A stretch of DNA of 49,914 bases, from assembly GCF_018006725.1 (NCBI RefSeq), contig NZ_JAGMXV010000008.1, forward strand, positions 1-49,914, given 5' to 3'. How positions within the stretch are numbered: position 1 is the stretch's first letter; every line of letters starts with the position of its first letter. The position numbers were made by a program, and so were the translations under genes. This DNA is from Rhizorhabdus sp. Lineage in GTDB: Bacteria > Pseudomonadota > Alphaproteobacteria > Sphingomonadales > Sphingomonadaceae. This document shows, one piece after another, positions 10,413 through 20,694 of this stretch. The notes beneath the pieces are model-generated. The model was not told the origin of the DNA. It did not search any database and worked only from the letters and a program-made list of their open reading frames with translations.

Positions 10413-11167
10413 GGAGGCTGCTGCTCGCCTGCCTCGCGCCGGTCCTGATCGCGGCGTCGAGCCCCAAGCTCGTCCCCGACGTATCGCAACGCAAGATCGA
10501 GATTATTTACAGCTTCACTGGTGCCGAACTGCTGCTGTTCGGGGCGATCCTGTACCCCGGCGGGCGGACGCCCAGCGACGATGCCCAGATCGCGGTCGTG
10601 GTGAAGGGACCGTCCGAGCCGGTGCTGGTACGTGAGAAGCGCAAGATCGCGGGCATGTGGATCAACGCGGACAGCAGCGACTTTCGCTCGGTGCCATCCT
10701 TCTACGCCCTCGCCTCATCGCGCCCGATCGCGCAGCTCGTCGACCAGCGCACGGCAGTCATCTACGAGCTGGGCATCGACAATCTGCAGCTGTCGCCCGC
10801 CAGCTCGGGCAACCTTGCCGAGGACCAGCGCTTCGAGGAGGGGTTGATCGAACTCAAGCGGCGCGGCGGCTATTATTCCGAGACCGACCGGGGCGTCGAG
10901 ATCAGCGAAGGCGTACTCTATCGCGCCCGCATCGCCATCCCGGCGCGCGTGCCGGTTGGGCGTTACACCGCTGAGACCTTCCTGATCGAACGCGGTCGGG
11001 TGGTTGCCGCCGCGACCCGCGAAATCGAAATCCACAAGTCGGGCATGGAGGCTTTCGTCGCGCGCGCCGCCGAACGCCACGGAGTCCTTTACGGCCTGAC
11101 CGCCGTCCTGCTCTCGCTCGCGCTCGGCTGGGCTGCCAGCGTAGCTTTCAGGCGGCTTCGCGAATAG
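10409..11167 (+). CDS. TIGR02186 family (Alph_Pro_TM) membrane-anchored protein
   Basis: This 252-residue protein has an N-terminal signal peptide (about 1-20) and one C-terminal membrane helix (about 225-245) followed by a basic tail. A large periplasmic beta-rich domain lies between them. The pattern FTGAELLLFGAI plus the RVPVGRYTAETFLI stretch matches the alphaproteobacterial family TIGR02186. Its function is unproven, but it regularly sits next to TauE/SafE genes. Here its ATG overlaps the TauE stop (ATGA), which supports a joint role, perhaps as an accessory subunit of the exporter. Confidence 0.85.
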   Translation: MRRLLLACLAPVLIAASSPKLVPDVSQRKIEIIYSFTGAELLLFGAILYPGGRTPSDDAQIAVVVKGPSEPVLVREKRKIAGMWINADSSDFRSVPSFYALASSRPIAQLVDQRTAVIYELGIDNLQLSPASSGNLAEDQRFEEGLIELKRRGGYYSETDRGVEISEGVLYRARIAIPARVPVGRYTAETFLIERGRVVAAATREIEIHKSGMEAFVARAAERHGVLYGLTAVLLSLALGWAASVAFRRLRE

Positions 11168-11244
11168 CGAGATACTGCGCGCATTGGCGGCTTTGTTAAC
11201 CGCCCGTCGCTAGACCCCCGGCAACGGATCGGGACACTTGATAC

Positions 11245-12873
11245 ATGAATGAGATGACGCGCGACCTGCAGCCGGCCAGCGGGATCGGAGACATCACGCT
11301 CGGTCGAGTCGAGGCCGTTTCGGGCGGGGGTGCCCGCATCCGGCTCGACGGGCGAGGCGTCGACCTGCTCGTCGGGAATGACGATAGTGCGCTGGCGATG
11401 GCCGGCGAAATCGGCTCGATGCTCGCTATGGCCGTCGCCAGCCGCAGCGTGATCGCAACCGTCCATGCGCTCGACCATGATGCGCAGGGCGTATTTGCTC
11501 ATATCGCCTTTCTAGGGGAAGGAGACCGCGACGCCGCAGGCCGGTTGACCGCCTTTCGCCGGGGGGTAACACGCTTCCCGCTTCCGGGAACGGTAGTGAC
11601 GGGCGTTTCGACCGCCGACATGGACGCGATATTCTCGGCCCGGGACATTCCCAACATCGAAGTGGGCACCGTACACCCAACCCAGGCGACGCGTGCAGCG
11701 CTGCTCGTCGACGCCATGCTGTCCAAGCATTTTGCGCTGCTCGGATCGACCGGCACCGGCAAGTCGACCGCGACCGCGCTGATCCTGCACCGGATCTGCG
11801 ACATGGCACCCCATGGTCATATCGTGATGATCGATCCGCACGGGGAATATGCGGCGGCTTTCGACAGCGTCGGCGCGGCCTATGGCGTGGCCAATCTGGC
11901 GATGCCCTATTGGCTGATGAACTTCGAGGAGCATTGCGAAGTGCTGCTCACCACCAGCGGGGCCGAACGGCAGATGGATGCCGATATCCTCGCCAAGTGC
12001 CTGCTTGCCGCGCGCCAGCGCAACCGCGCGGCAGAGGGCGTGGCCCGGATCACCGTCGACAGCCCGATCCCCTATGTGCTCTCCGATCTGACGACCATCA
12101 TCCAGACCGAAATGGGGAAGCTGGAGAAGGCGTCGAGCAACGCGCCCTATCTGCGCCTGAAGCACAAGATCGACGAAATCCGGTCCGATCCCCGCTACCA
12201 TTTCATGTTCTCGGGCATGCTGGTGGGCGACAGCATGAAGAGCTTCATAAAGCGCATCTTCCGCCTGCCCGGAGAGGGCCGGCCGATCTCGGTCATCGAT
12301 GTGTCGGGGGTCCCGTCAGAAATCACCTCGGTCGTGGCGTCGGTGCTCGCGCGCTGCGTGTTCGACTATGCGATCTGGGCGCGGAACAGCGCCGAACATC
12401 CGATCCTCCTCGTCTGCGAAGAAGCGCACCGTTACGTCCCCTCGGACCGGCAGCAGAACAGCGGGCCGGTCCGTCGCATTCTCGAGCGGATCGCCAAGGA
12501 AGGCCGCAAATATGGCGTTTCGCTCGGGCTGGTGACGCAGCGTCCGTCGGACCTTGCAGAAGGCGTTCTGTCGCAATGCGGCACGATCATCGCGATGCGT
12601 CTCAACAACGAACGCGATCAGGCGTTCGTGCGCGCGGCCATGCCCGAAGGCGCGCGCGGCTTCCTCGACACCATTCCCGCACTGCGCAACCGCGAGGCAA
12701 TCATCTGCGGCGAAGGCGTTCCGATTCCGATCCGCGTCGCCTTCGACGATCTCGCTCCGGAACTCCGCCCCGCATCGCATGATCCGCTCTTCTCGGACCT
12801 GTGGAAGCGCGGCGGAGACGAGGACGCACTGGTCGAGCAGGTGATCGCCCGCTGGCGCAACCAGAGACGCTGA
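11245..12873 (+). CDS. HerA-like ATPase (DUF87, HAS-barrel)
   Basis: The 542-residue protein starts with a HAS-barrel-like region (about 10-120). A HerA/FtsK-type ATPase domain follows, with Walker A GSTGTGKST near residue 170 and Walker B ILLVCEEAHRY near residue 390. An arginine-rich region (GRKYGVSLGLVTQRPSDL) after Walker B fits the sensor/arginine finger of this family. HerA ATPases form hexamers that pump DNA, normally with the NurA nuclease. No NurA is visible here, so the partner is unknown. It converges on an ATP-grasp gene. Confidence 0.85.
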   Translation: MNEMTRDLQPASGIGDITLGRVEAVSGGGARIRLDGRGVDLLVGNDDSALAMAGEIGSMLAMAVASRSVIATVHALDHDAQGVFAHIAFLGEGDRDAAGRLTAFRRGVTRFPLPGTVVTGVSTADMDAIFSARDIPNIEVGTVHPTQATRAALLVDAMLSKHFALLGSTGTGKSTATALILHRICDMAPHGHIVMIDPHGEYAAAFDSVGAAYGVANLAMPYWLMNFEEHCEVLLTTSGAERQMDADILAKCLLAARQRNRAAEGVARITVDSPIPYVLSDLTTIIQTEMGKLEKASSNAPYLRLKHKIDEIRSDPRYHFMFSGMLVGDSMKSFIKRIFRLPGEGRPISVIDVSGVPSEITSVVASVLARCVFDYAIWARNSAEHPILLVCEEAHRYVPSDRQQNSGPVRRILERIAKEGRKYGVSLGLVTQRPSDLAEGVLSQCGTIIAMRLNNERDQAFVRAAMPEGARGFLDTIPALRNREAIICGEGVPIPIRVAFDDLAPELRPASHDPLFSDLWKRGGDEDALVEQVIARWRNQRR

Positions 12874-12893
12874 CCTCCACACAGCTGATCGTG

Positions 12894-13907
12894 TCAGCCG
12901 GCGATCATTGCATCATAGGCAGCGGTAGCCTGTTCGCGGGCTTTGTGCCCAAAGGCGAAGCGCGGGTCGGTAGAAATCGGAAAGAACATCATCGTGGCGT
13001 TCGCCTCGAACAGGATCACCCGGCCATCGGCCAGGATGTCGAAATCGACCCCGAAGAAATCGAGGGGCATACGCGCGCGGATATCGCGCAATATCCGCTG
13101 GACCTCGCCCGGCAGAGCCGACAGCCCGCCTTCTACGACCCGCTTTTCCTCAGCGATTTCGTCGGATAGGTGAGGCATCACCCGTTCGCGGTCCGGACCG
13201 TGGACATTCCAGTGATCCGACACGAGCCGGTGCCGGATGACGGCGCGGTCACCGAAATAGAACACTCGAAATTTGCGAAACAGACCGGTCGGCTGCCGGA
13301 TATCGAAGAACTGTGTGAGATAGTAAGTCTGTTTCGGATCGACCTGCCGCAGCACCCCGTCCATATCTGCACAAACCCCGCAAATCTGTCCATCATGGCG
13401 ACCGGCCATGCGGAGGATCGCAGGAAAGCCCACCTCAGCCTGGGTGATCGCCGCAACGGCGAGATTGGGACGCCCCTTGAATCTGGCCACGGGTGGGACG
13501 ACCAGACCGTCGATCCCGGTCATGCGTGCCGCGATCTTGTCCCGCTGCGTTTGCAACACATGCTCGGGACGATTGAGCACCCGCCCCTGGAACCCTTTGA
13601 GGAAACGTTCGGCATAGCCCAGCACGACAGGATTGATGTCCGCGTCGGTGATCAGGTTGAGGACCACGCCAATCCCGGCGAGGGACGGGCGCGCCTTCAG
13701 CCGCTGGAAATTGACCGGAATGTTCAAGCGGACGAAGTCGTCCCCGTCGCCCGACTGGAGCAGACGAATATCGGTTGTGCCTCCCGCGTTTCGTCGATCC
13801 TCACCGGGCCGGAGCTTGCCATGCTGGTTGTCCGAACCAAAAAGGACCCCGAGCTTCTTGCCTGGCTCTGCCGTCGCGTTCACCGCAGATTGCCTCAACG
13901 AAAGCAT
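12894..13907 (-). CDS. ATP-grasp domain protein (RimK/glutathione synthetase-like)
   Basis: This 337-residue protein begins with GKKLGVLFGSDNQH. A central LNRPEHVLQTQRDKIA stretch and a C-terminal DFFGVDFDILADGRVILFEANATM follow. The last part, with Asp, Glu and Asn, is the typical ATP-grasp metal-binding end seen in RimK and glutathione synthetase. The family joins a carboxylate to an amine through an acyl-phosphate; the substrate here is not known. The start at 13907 is chosen because the open frame further upstream runs over the neighbouring gene in another frame. Relatives in sphingomonads can carry TPR domains, which are absent here. Confidence 0.7.
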   Translation of the reverse strand: MLSLRQSAVNATAEPGKKLGVLFGSDNQHGKLRPGEDRRNAGGTTDIRLLQSGDGDDFVRLNIPVNFQRLKARPSLAGIGVVLNLITDADINPVVLGYAERFLKGFQGRVLNRPEHVLQTQRDKIAARMTGIDGLVVPPVARFKGRPNLAVAAITQAEVGFPAILRMAGRHDGQICGVCADMDGVLRQVDPKQTYYLTQFFDIRQPTGLFRKFRVFYFGDRAVIRHRLVSDHWNVHGPDRERVMPHLSDEIAEEKRVVEGGLSALPGEVQRILRDIRARMPLDFFGVDFDILADGRVILFEANATMMFFPISTDPRFAFGHKAREQATAAYDAMIAG

Positions 13908-13983
13908 GGCAGTTGGCCAGCCTCCGCAAGCGCTGTAACGTGGATGGCCCCGCCTGCCCCTGACCGTAGCATCGCATTTTTCG

Positions 13984-15618
13984 TCACTTGAACAGACCGC
14001 CGAGGATGCCGCGCACCAGTTGCCCGGCAATACCGCCCGAGGCCCCCCGCCGCCGACCGCCGCCGAGGACGGCGCGACCGACTTCATTGGCGATCTGGCG
14101 CCCGATCGAGGACGCCGCCGCACGGGTCGCCGACTGCAGCGCTTTCTCCACAGCGCCGGGTTTCGCTGCCTCCCGCTCAGCCGCCGCCTGCCGACGCACA
14201 TTGTCCCGTGCCTCTGCTTCGCGCTGCCTGGCTTCCAGCTTGGCTTGGGTCGCCGCAGCCTTGTCGGCCTCGACCTGCGCCTTTGCGGCGCCCGCTGCTG
14301 CGATGGCGGCGTCCGCGCGCGCCGCCAATATCTCTTCGGCCGACTCCCGGTCGATCGCCTCGTCATATTTTCCCGCGACCGGCGAGGTGGACAGCATCAA
14401 CGCCCGCTCGCGCGCATCGACCGGTCCGAGCCGCGATCCCGGAGGGGCGATCAGGGTCCGCTGCACGATCGACGGGCTGCCGTCCTCCTGCAGAACAGAG
14501 ACAAGCGCCTCGCCGACCTTCAATTCGGTGATAACCCGGGCGACGTCGAGGTCGGGGTTGATCCGGAAGGTCTCGGCCGCCGCTGCGATCGCCTTCTGAT
14601 CGCGCGGAGTGAAGGCGCGCAGGGCGTGCTGTACGCGGTTGCCGAGCTGGCCGGCGACATCCTCGGGGATGTCGATCGGATTCTGGGTCACGAAATAGAC
14701 CCCGACACCTTTCGACCGGATCAGGCGCACCACCTGCTCGATCTTGTCGGTCAGCGCCTTCGGAGCGTCGTCGAAAAGGAGATGCGCCTCATCGAAGAAG
14801 AAGACGAGCTTCGGCTTGTCCGGGTCGCCGACCTCGGGGAGCACCTCGAACAGTTCGCTCAGCAGCCAGAGCAGGAAGGTAGCGTAGAGCTTGGGGCTCT
14901 GCATCAGCTTGTCGGCGGCGAGGATATTCACATAGCCGCGCCCCTGATCGTCGACGCCCAGGAAATCCTCGATAGCCAGCGCGGGCTCCCCGAAAAAATG
15001 TCCGCCGCCCTGACTTTCCAGCTGGAGCAGCTGACGCTGGATCGACCCGACGCTCGCCTTGCTGACATTGCCATAGCGCGCCGACAACGCGTCGGCCTGT
15101 TCCGCGCAATGGACTAGCATGGCCTGCAGATCGCCGAGGTCGAGCAGCAAAAGCCCCTCCTCGTCGGCCAGACGGAAGGCGATGTTGAGGACACCCTCCT
15201 GCACCTCGTTCAGATTCATCAGCCGCGCGAGGAGCAGCGGCCCCATTTCCGAGACGGTCGTGCGGATCGGGTGACCCTGCTCCCCATAAAGATCCCAAAA
15301 GATCACCGGGTTGTCGCGCCAGCCGAAGCCTTCCATCCCGATGTCCGCAGCCCGCGCGACCAACTTGTCGGCATTCTTCGCCATCGGTGACCCCGCCATG
15401 GCCATGCCCGACAGATCGCCCTTCACGTCCGCCATGAACACGGGCACGCCCGCCGCCGAGAAATTCTCGGCAATGCCCTGCAAGGTGACGGTCTTGCCGG
15501 TGCCGGTGGCGCCAGCGATCAGGCCGTGGCGATTGGCGCGCCTGAGGTTCAGATATTGCGGGTCGATCGAAGAGCCCGAGGGACTGCCACCCAGAAAGAT
15601 ACCCTGTCCGTCGACCAT
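13984..15618 (-). CDS. HerA-like ATPase, DUF853 (YjgR) family
   Basis: This 544-residue protein has Walker [13 protein letters not shown] near residues 36-46 and a Walker [15 protein letters not shown] near 270-283. The C-terminal fifth is rich in Ala, Glu, Arg and Lys, a likely coiled coil (about 425-500), and ends in a glycine-rich stretch. Sequence patterns such as [15 protein letters not shown] are hallmarks of the DUF853/YjgR branch of HerA-FtsK ATPases. The cellular role is unknown. It lies 76 bp upstream of the ATP-grasp gene on the same strand, so the two may be co-transcribed. Confidence 0.88.
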   Translation of the reverse strand: MVDGQGIFLGGSPSGSSIDPQYLNLRRANRHGLIAGATGTGKTVTLQGIAENFSAAGVPVFMADVKGDLSGMAMAGSPMAKNADKLVARAADIGMEGFGWRDNPVIFWDLYGEQGHPIRTTVSEMGPLLLARLMNLNEVQEGVLNIAFRLADEEGLLLLDLGDLQAMLVHCAEQADALSARYGNVSKASVGSIQRQLLQLESQGGGHFFGEPALAIEDFLGVDDQGRGYVNILAADKLMQSPKLYATFLLWLLSELFEVLPEVGDPDKPKLVFFFDEAHLLFDDAPKALTDKIEQVVRLIRSKGVGVYFVTQNPIDIPEDVAGQLGNRVQHALRAFTPRDQKAIAAAAETFRINPDLDVARVITELKVGEALVSVLQEDGSPSIVQRTLIAPPGSRLGPVDARERALMLSTSPVAGKYDEAIDRESAEEILAARADAAIAAAGAAKAQVEADKAAATQAKLEARQREAEARDNVRRQAAAEREAAKPGAVEKALQSATRAAASSIGRQIANEVGRAVLGGGRRRGASGGIAGQLVRGILGGLFK

Positions 15619-15724
15619 GAAACGCCTCCTGCTGCGGAGGTGTCAGCCTAGCCCTGCGCAGGGCGTCGCGAAAGCGGCGACGCGCGATTCCGCGACGTCC
15701 TGCACAGATTTTACCTTAGGCGGA

Positions 15725-17338
15725 TCAGCCCTTGCGGGGCTTGGTGCGATCGCCTGCTTCGGCGCTCTTTTCAGGCGTTTCGGATGCGACGACGGGGCCC
15801 GCTACGCGCACCGCCAGCAGATTGCTCAACTTGGCCCGGAAACTGGCAAGCTCCCGCCCGGACAGCTGTTGGACAGTCGTGAATTTCAACGAGGTCGGAT
15901 TGATCGGCCGGCCCTCACGGTACATCTCATAATGAAGATGCGGCCCGGTCGAGAGCCCGGTCGATCCGACATAGCCGATCAGTTGCCCTTGCCGGACACG
16001 CTCGCCGACGCGGGCGATGATGCGGCTCATATGGGCATAGCCGGTCGCGATTCCGCCCGAATGGCTGATCCGGACATAATTGCCATGGCCGCCATGACGC
16101 CCGGCAAAAGCGATGACACCATCGGTAGCGGCGACGATTGGCGCGCCCATGGGAGCGCCGAAATCGACCCCCTGGTGCATCCGCGAATAACCGAGAATGG
16201 GATGCATCCGCATCCCGAAGGTCGAGGTCAGATGACCGAGTACCGGGCGCTGCATGACGCCCTTGCTCTCGCCCACACCGGAGGCTTCATACCATTGCTG
16301 GCGCCCGCCGGTGGTCCATTTCAGCATCTGGACCTTCTTCTTGCCTTCGGTGACACCCGCATAGAGCAGTTCACCGACCTTGACCTCACCAGTCTCCGCG
16401 CGGGCATGCTCGACGATCGCGTCGAAGCGCGCGTCCGAGCCGATGCTGCGCATCGACAGCTTCTGCGACACCGCCTTGATGAAGGTCTCGATCGCGCCGG
16501 CAGGCAGACCGGCGGCGCGCGCGGAGCGGTAAAGACTGGAGCCGACACGGCCCTGGATGCGCAGCGGCGTGTTGTCGACGCGGATCGGGATCCGTTGAAG
16601 CCGGAGCGCGCCGTCGACGCGCTCTACCGCGAGCTTGAGATCGAAGCGGGCGCGGAATGCGAGATTTTCCAGCGGCCGCGCATCGCGCTTGGACTCGCGC
16701 CGGCCCAGCACGAGGTCCATTCTTGTCCCGGCACGCAGATCGTCCAGCGGAACCGTCCGGTCGACCAGCGTGGCCACCTGTGCGGCTTCGCTGCGCGCGA
16801 CACCCGCGCGTTCGAGGACGCGGGCGAAGCCATCACCCTGCCCGAGCGTTGCGGTGAGTTCGACGCGCGGGCGTTCGGGCGTGTCATCGAGCGTTTCGAC
16901 CTGCGCACTGGGGGCAAGCCGGCGGCCGGTGTCGGCGCCGAGCGCGAGCGGCGCTATGGCGAGGGTGCGCGCCTGCTCATATTGCGCGGCGCCCATCTGC
17001 GGCTCGGCCGGCAGGCGAATCGGCCGGAAATCGGGAACCATGAGTCCGGCCGCGGTGCACAATGACAAGCAGGTGAACAGCCCGCGGAACCATTCGCGCG
17101 ATCCGATGCGGGCGCCGAGATCGACGACGAGATCTGCCCCGGCCAGCCGGTCGACGGCGGTGCCGAGCGGGCTATCGATCAGCCGGTCGAATTGGGGGAA
17201 TCGGGCTGGCCGGACAAGCGCGAGGGCGCGACCGCCGCCAGCGGCGAGCCCTTCCGATGCCAGATCCTGAGCGCCGCCCCGAAACAAAAGCCCCCGCCCT
17301 TTCAACGAATCGCCTATCCGATTGCCCTGACGAGACAA
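15725..17338 (-). CDS. M23 family metallopeptidase (LytM-type, OapA-like N-terminus)
   Basis: The C-terminal domain carries the LytM zinc site: HQGVDFGAP (His and Asp ligands) and HLHYEMY, preceded by TSTFGMRMHPI. Such enzymes cut peptidoglycan cross-links or act as inactive amidase activators, but here all zinc ligands are present. A hydrophobic segment (about residues 88-100, GLFTCLSLCTAAGLMV) is a likely membrane anchor, with the rest periplasmic. The assumed start is a TTG at 17338 giving 537 residues. No convincing ribosome binding site decides it, and a later start is possible. It is divergent from the helicase gene. Confidence 0.82.
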   Translation of the reverse strand: MSRQGNRIGDSLKGRGLLFRGGAQDLASEGLAAGGGRALALVRPARFPQFDRLIDSPLGTAVDRLAGADLVVDLGARIGSREWFRGLFTCLSLCTAAGLMVPDFRPIRLPAEPQMGAAQYEQARTLAIAPLALGADTGRRLAPSAQVETLDDTPERPRVELTATLGQGDGFARVLERAGVARSEAAQVATLVDRTVPLDDLRAGTRMDLVLGRRESKRDARPLENLAFRARFDLKLAVERVDGALRLQRIPIRVDNTPLRIQGRVGSSLYRSARAAGLPAGAIETFIKAVSQKLSMRSIGSDARFDAIVEHARAETGEVKVGELLYAGVTEGKKKVQMLKWTTGGRQQWYEASGVGESKGVMQRPVLGHLTSTFGMRMHPILGYSRMHQGVDFGAPMGAPIVAATDGVIAFAGRHGGHGNYVRISHSGGIATGYAHMSRIIARVGERVRQGQLIGYVGSTGLSTGPHLHYEMYREGRPINPTSLKFTTVQQLSGRELASFRAKLSNLLAVRVAGPVVASETPEKSAEAGDRTKPRKG

Positions 17339-17502
17339 ATTCGTGCCGGACGCAGTCAGTCTGCCGCAGCATGGTTAATGTCAAACTAAAGGGCCGGACC
17401 GAAGCCGCCATATGCGACGAATCGAGTCCTTTGCGGCCACGAGTCGAGTCGTCTGCAGGTTTCGCGCTTGCGTTCGTCACGCGACGCGCCGATCCTTGCT
17501 TC

Positions 17503-20052
17503 ATGGCCAGCCTCAGCGCCCAGCCGGTCGTGGCCGTGCTGGGTCCGACCAACACCGGCAAGACGCATCTCGCGATCGAGCGGATGTGCGGCCATTCGAG
17601 CGGCATGATCGGCTTTCCGCTGCGTCTGCTGGCGCGCGAGGTCTATGACCGGGTGGTCGCGATCAAGGGCAAGGAACGCGTCGCGCTGATCACCGGCGAA
17701 GAGAAGATTCTTCCGCCCAATGCACAATATTATCTGACCACCGCCGAATCGATGCCGATCGATCGCGACTTCGCCTTCGTCGCGCTGGACGAGGCGCAGC
17801 TCGGCACCGATCCCGAACGAGGCCATGTATTCACCGATCGCCTGCTACGCGCCCGCGGTCGGGAAGAGACGATGATCCTCGGATCGGATGCCTTGCGCCC
17901 GATGGTCCGCGCGCTGGTAAAGGATGCCGAGATCATCGGCCGCCCCCGTTTCTCGACGCTCAGTTTTGCGGGCGCGACCAAATTGTCGCGGCTGCCGCCA
18001 CGGTCTGCGATCGTCGCCTTCTCGGCCGAGGAAGTCTATGCGGTGGCGGAGATGCTGCGCCGTCTGCGCGGTGGGGCCGCCGTGGTGATGGGCGCGCTTT
18101 CGCCCCGCACCCGCAACGCCCAGGTCGCGATGTTCCAGGCGGGCGAGGTCGACTATCTGGTCGCCACCGATGCGATCGGCATGGGCCTGAACATGGACGT
18201 CGCCCACGTCGCCTTCGCCTCGCTGCGCAAGTTCGACGGCCGGCGGACGCGGCGGCTCACCATCGCGGAAATGGCGCAGATCGCCGGACGCGCAGGTCGC
18301 CACCAGCGTGATGGAACCTTCGGGACACTCGCGCTGGAGGGCAGCAGCGGGGCCCGCTTCGAGGATGAGGAGGTCGATGCGATCGAAGCGCACGCCTTCC
18401 AGCCGATCGACCATCTCTTCTGGCGCGAGGGGCGGCCGACGCTGGCCTCGCTCGATGGGCTCATCGCCGATCTTGAACGGCGTCCCGATCGGCAGGTGCT
18501 GCGCGCGGCGCCCCAGGCGATCGACCTGGCGGTGCTCAAGCGGCTGGCCGAGGAAGACTGGGTCCGCGAACGCGCCCGGAGCAAACCTGTCATTGCGCGG
18601 CTATGGGCGGCCTGCGGGCTGCCAGACTTCCGCAAGACCGGCCCTGAACCGCACGGCCGTCTCGTTGCGCGCATCTTTCGCCACCTCAGCGAAGGCAATA
18701 GCTTCCTGCCGGTCAGCTGGTTTGCGGACGAACTCGCCCGGCTCGACAGCGTGCAGGGCGACGTCGAGACGCTCGCAGACCGCATCGCCGGGGTCCGAAC
18801 CTGGGCCTATATCGCGCACCGGTCGGATTGGCTGCCCGACGCCGAAAGCTGGGCGGAGCGCACCCGCTCGCTCGAAGAAAAGCTGTCCGACGCGCTGCAC
18901 CAGCGACTGACCCAGCGCTTCGTCGATCGGCGCACGTCGGTACTGATGCGCGATCTCGGCGCCAAGGGAGGGGACCTGCTGCTCCCCGTGAAGGTCGACG
19001 AGGACGGTATCGTCACCGTCGATGGCGAGGCGATCGGACGGCTCATCGGTTTCCGGTTCAAGGCCGACCATCTGGCGCGGCATGGCGACATGAAGCGGCT
19101 GATGGCGGCAGCCGAACGGCGGCTGGGCGTGGAATTGTCGAGTCGCGCGCGGCAATTGGCGGCCGACGGCGATGCCGAATTCTCACTAGCCACCGATGCC
19201 GGGCGGCCGGTGGCGATCTTCTGGCGCGGCGACGTCGTGGCGCGGCTCGAAAAGGGGCGCAGTCTGCTGAGTCCTCGAATCCGACTGCACCGCGCGCTCG
19301 ATACCCTCACCCCGGTCGATCGCGCTGCCGTCGAACAGCGCGTCACCGCATGGCTGGAAGCGCGGATCCAAAGGGAACTGAAGCCGCTTTCCCGCTATTC
19401 CGATGCAGCTCGTGACCCCGCCTGCCCCCCGTCCCTGCGCGCGCTGCTGGCGCCGCTCGCCGAGGCCGGCGGCATCGTGCCTCGCGACCAGGTCGCTTCG
19501 GCGATCGAGCATCTCGAGCGCGAAGACCGCTCGCGCGCCGAGCGGCTGGACGTCAAGATCGGCACGATCGACGTCTACTCCCCAACCCTTTTGAAGCCCG
19601 AACCAACGCGCTGGCGTCTCGCCCTCTTCGCTGCGGCCGAGGACCAGATGATGCCCGACCTGCCGGTACCCGGAGCGGTGTCCATGCCCACTCCCACCGA
19701 CAACGCCGCCTGTGAGGCTATGACACGCGCCGGCTATCGCGCGCTCGGGGCGCAGATGCTCCGCGTCGATCTGGCAGAGCGGCTGGCCAGAATAGCCCAT
19801 GAAGCGCGTACCGGACGAAAGCCCTTCACGCCCGACCCGGCACTGTCCACCTCGCTCGGCTTGCGTCCCGCCAGCTTCACCCAGTTGATGCTGGCGCTGG
19901 GCTTTCGCGCCACCCAGCCGGGCAATAGCGAAGAATGGACATGGAAGGGCAAGCGTCCACCGCGCAAGGTCGAAAGCGAGCGTCCCGGTAACCTGTTCGG
20001 CGCGCTTGCCGATCTCTATCCGTCACGGTCCCCGCGGAATGCGGCTCGATAA
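17503..20052 (+). CDS. Suv3-like DExH RNA helicase (MgpS type)
   Basis: The 849-residue protein starts MASLSAQPVVAVLGPTNTGKTHLA, placing Walker A within the first 25 residues. It has a DEAQ box (VALDEAQLG), a helicase C-terminal core (DAIGMGLNMDVAHV) and motif VI (QIAGRAGRHQRDGTFG). This compact layout matches the Suv3-type RNA helicases that act with RNA degradation complexes. The long C-terminal half is alphaproteobacteria-specific. The start at 17503 is preferred because the upstream frame looks non-coding. The 3' end overlaps the S4 gene by 14 nt. Confidence 0.88.
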   Translation: MASLSAQPVVAVLGPTNTGKTHLAIERMCGHSSGMIGFPLRLLAREVYDRVVAIKGKERVALITGEEKILPPNAQYYLTTAESMPIDRDFAFVALDEAQLGTDPERGHVFTDRLLRARGREETMILGSDALRPMVRALVKDAEIIGRPRFSTLSFAGATKLSRLPPRSAIVAFSAEEVYAVAEMLRRLRGGAAVVMGALSPRTRNAQVAMFQAGEVDYLVATDAIGMGLNMDVAHVAFASLRKFDGRRTRRLTIAEMAQIAGRAGRHQRDGTFGTLALEGSSGARFEDEEVDAIEAHAFQPIDHLFWREGRPTLASLDGLIADLERRPDRQVLRAAPQAIDLAVLKRLAEEDWVRERARSKPVIARLWAACGLPDFRKTGPEPHGRLVARIFRHLSEGNSFLPVSWFADELARLDSVQGDVETLADRIAGVRTWAYIAHRSDWLPDAESWAERTRSLEEKLSDALHQRLTQRFVDRRTSVLMRDLGAKGGDLLLPVKVDEDGIVTVDGEAIGRLIGFRFKADHLARHGDMKRLMAAAERRLGVELSSRARQLAADGDAEFSLATDAGRPVAIFWRGDVVARLEKGRSLLSPRIRLHRALDTLTPVDRAAVEQRVTAWLEARIQRELKPLSRYSDAARDPACPPSLRALLAPLAEAGGIVPRDQVASAIEHLEREDRSRAERLDVKIGTIDVYSPTLLKPEPTRWRLALFAAAEDQMMPDLPVPGAVSMPTPTDNAACEAMTRAGYRALGAQMLRVDLAERLARIAHEARTGRKPFTPDPALSTSLGLRPASFTQLMLALGFRATQPGNSEEWTWKGKRPPRKVESERPGNLFGALADLYPSRSPRNAAR

Positions 20053-20320
20053 ATTCCTCTGGTTCACCCGCCTCACCAAGACCCGCGCGCTCGCGCAGGT
20101 CCTCGCCGAAGCCGGGCATATGCGCATCGACGGCCGGGTCGTCGACCGGGCCCATGCGACGGTCCGGATCGGCAATGTGCTGACCTTCGCGCTGCATGAC
20201 CGGGTCCGTATCGTGCGGGTCGAGGCGCTGCCCGTTCGTCGCGGGCCGGCACCCGAAGCCGCCGCCTGCTACACTGACCTTTCGCCGCCCCCTGTTGACG
20301 AGCAGCGACGCGCAACCTAA
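20039..20320 (+). CDS. RNA-binding S4 domain protein (Hsp15-like)
   Basis: This 93-residue protein is an S4 domain: [20 protein letters not shown] followed by [10 protein letters not shown] and [10 protein letters not shown], the alpha-L RNA-binding fold. It is short and has no catalytic domain, like Hsp15 (HslR), which rescues stalled 50S subunits carrying peptidyl-tRNA. It overlaps the helicase gene by 14 nt and would be translated by coupling, which links it with RNA metabolism. Confidence 0.85.
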   Translation: MRLDKFLWFTRLTKTRALAQVLAEAGHMRIDGRVVDRAHATVRIGNVLTFALHDRVRIVRVEALPVRRGPAPEAAACYTDLSPPPVDEQRRAT

Positions 20321-20355
20321 CGGGGGCCGCGTCAGCCCCTGGGGAAAAGTGGATA

Positions 20356-20694
20356 ATGACCTACGTCGTCACCGATGCCTGCATCCGTTGCAAGTATATG
20401 GATTGTGTCGAGGTGTGCCCTGTCGACTGTTTCTACGAGGGCGACAACATGCTGGTGATCAACCCCAGCGAGTGCATCGACTGCGGCGTGTGCGAACCCG
20501 AATGCCCGGCCGAAGCCATCTTGCCCGACACCGAATCCGGCCTGGAACAGTGGCTGGAGCTCAACAACACATTCGCCGCGCAGTGGCCGAACATCACGCG
20601 CAAGCGCGAAGCGCCCGCCGATGCGGACGAGTGGAAGGGCGTCGAGGGCAAATATGAGAAACACTTCTCGCCCGAACCCGGCCAGGGCGACTGA
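20356..20694 (+). CDS. fdxA: Seven-iron ferredoxin FdxA
   Basis: The 112-residue protein has the cysteine pattern of 7Fe ferredoxins, with [17 protein letters not shown] (Cys9, 12, 17, 21 and 25) and then [12 protein letters not shown]. These would bind one [3Fe-4S] and one [4Fe-4S] cluster. The alphaproteobacterial C-terminal extension (about 60-112) is present. It carries electrons at low potential; the partner is unknown. It lies 35 bp after the S4 gene, probably in the same operon, and upstream of carD. Confidence 0.95.
   Translation: MTYVVTDACIRCKYMDCVEVCPVDCFYEGDNMLVINPSECIDCGVCEPECPAEAILPDTESGLEQWLELNNTFAAQWPNITRKREAPADADEWKGVEGKYEKHFSPEPGQGD

Noticed and set aside
13908-14366. N-terminal extension that would fuse extra residues to the ATP-grasp protein
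   Set aside because: The extension runs over the DUF853 gene in another frame and looks like a shadow; the natural start is at 13907.
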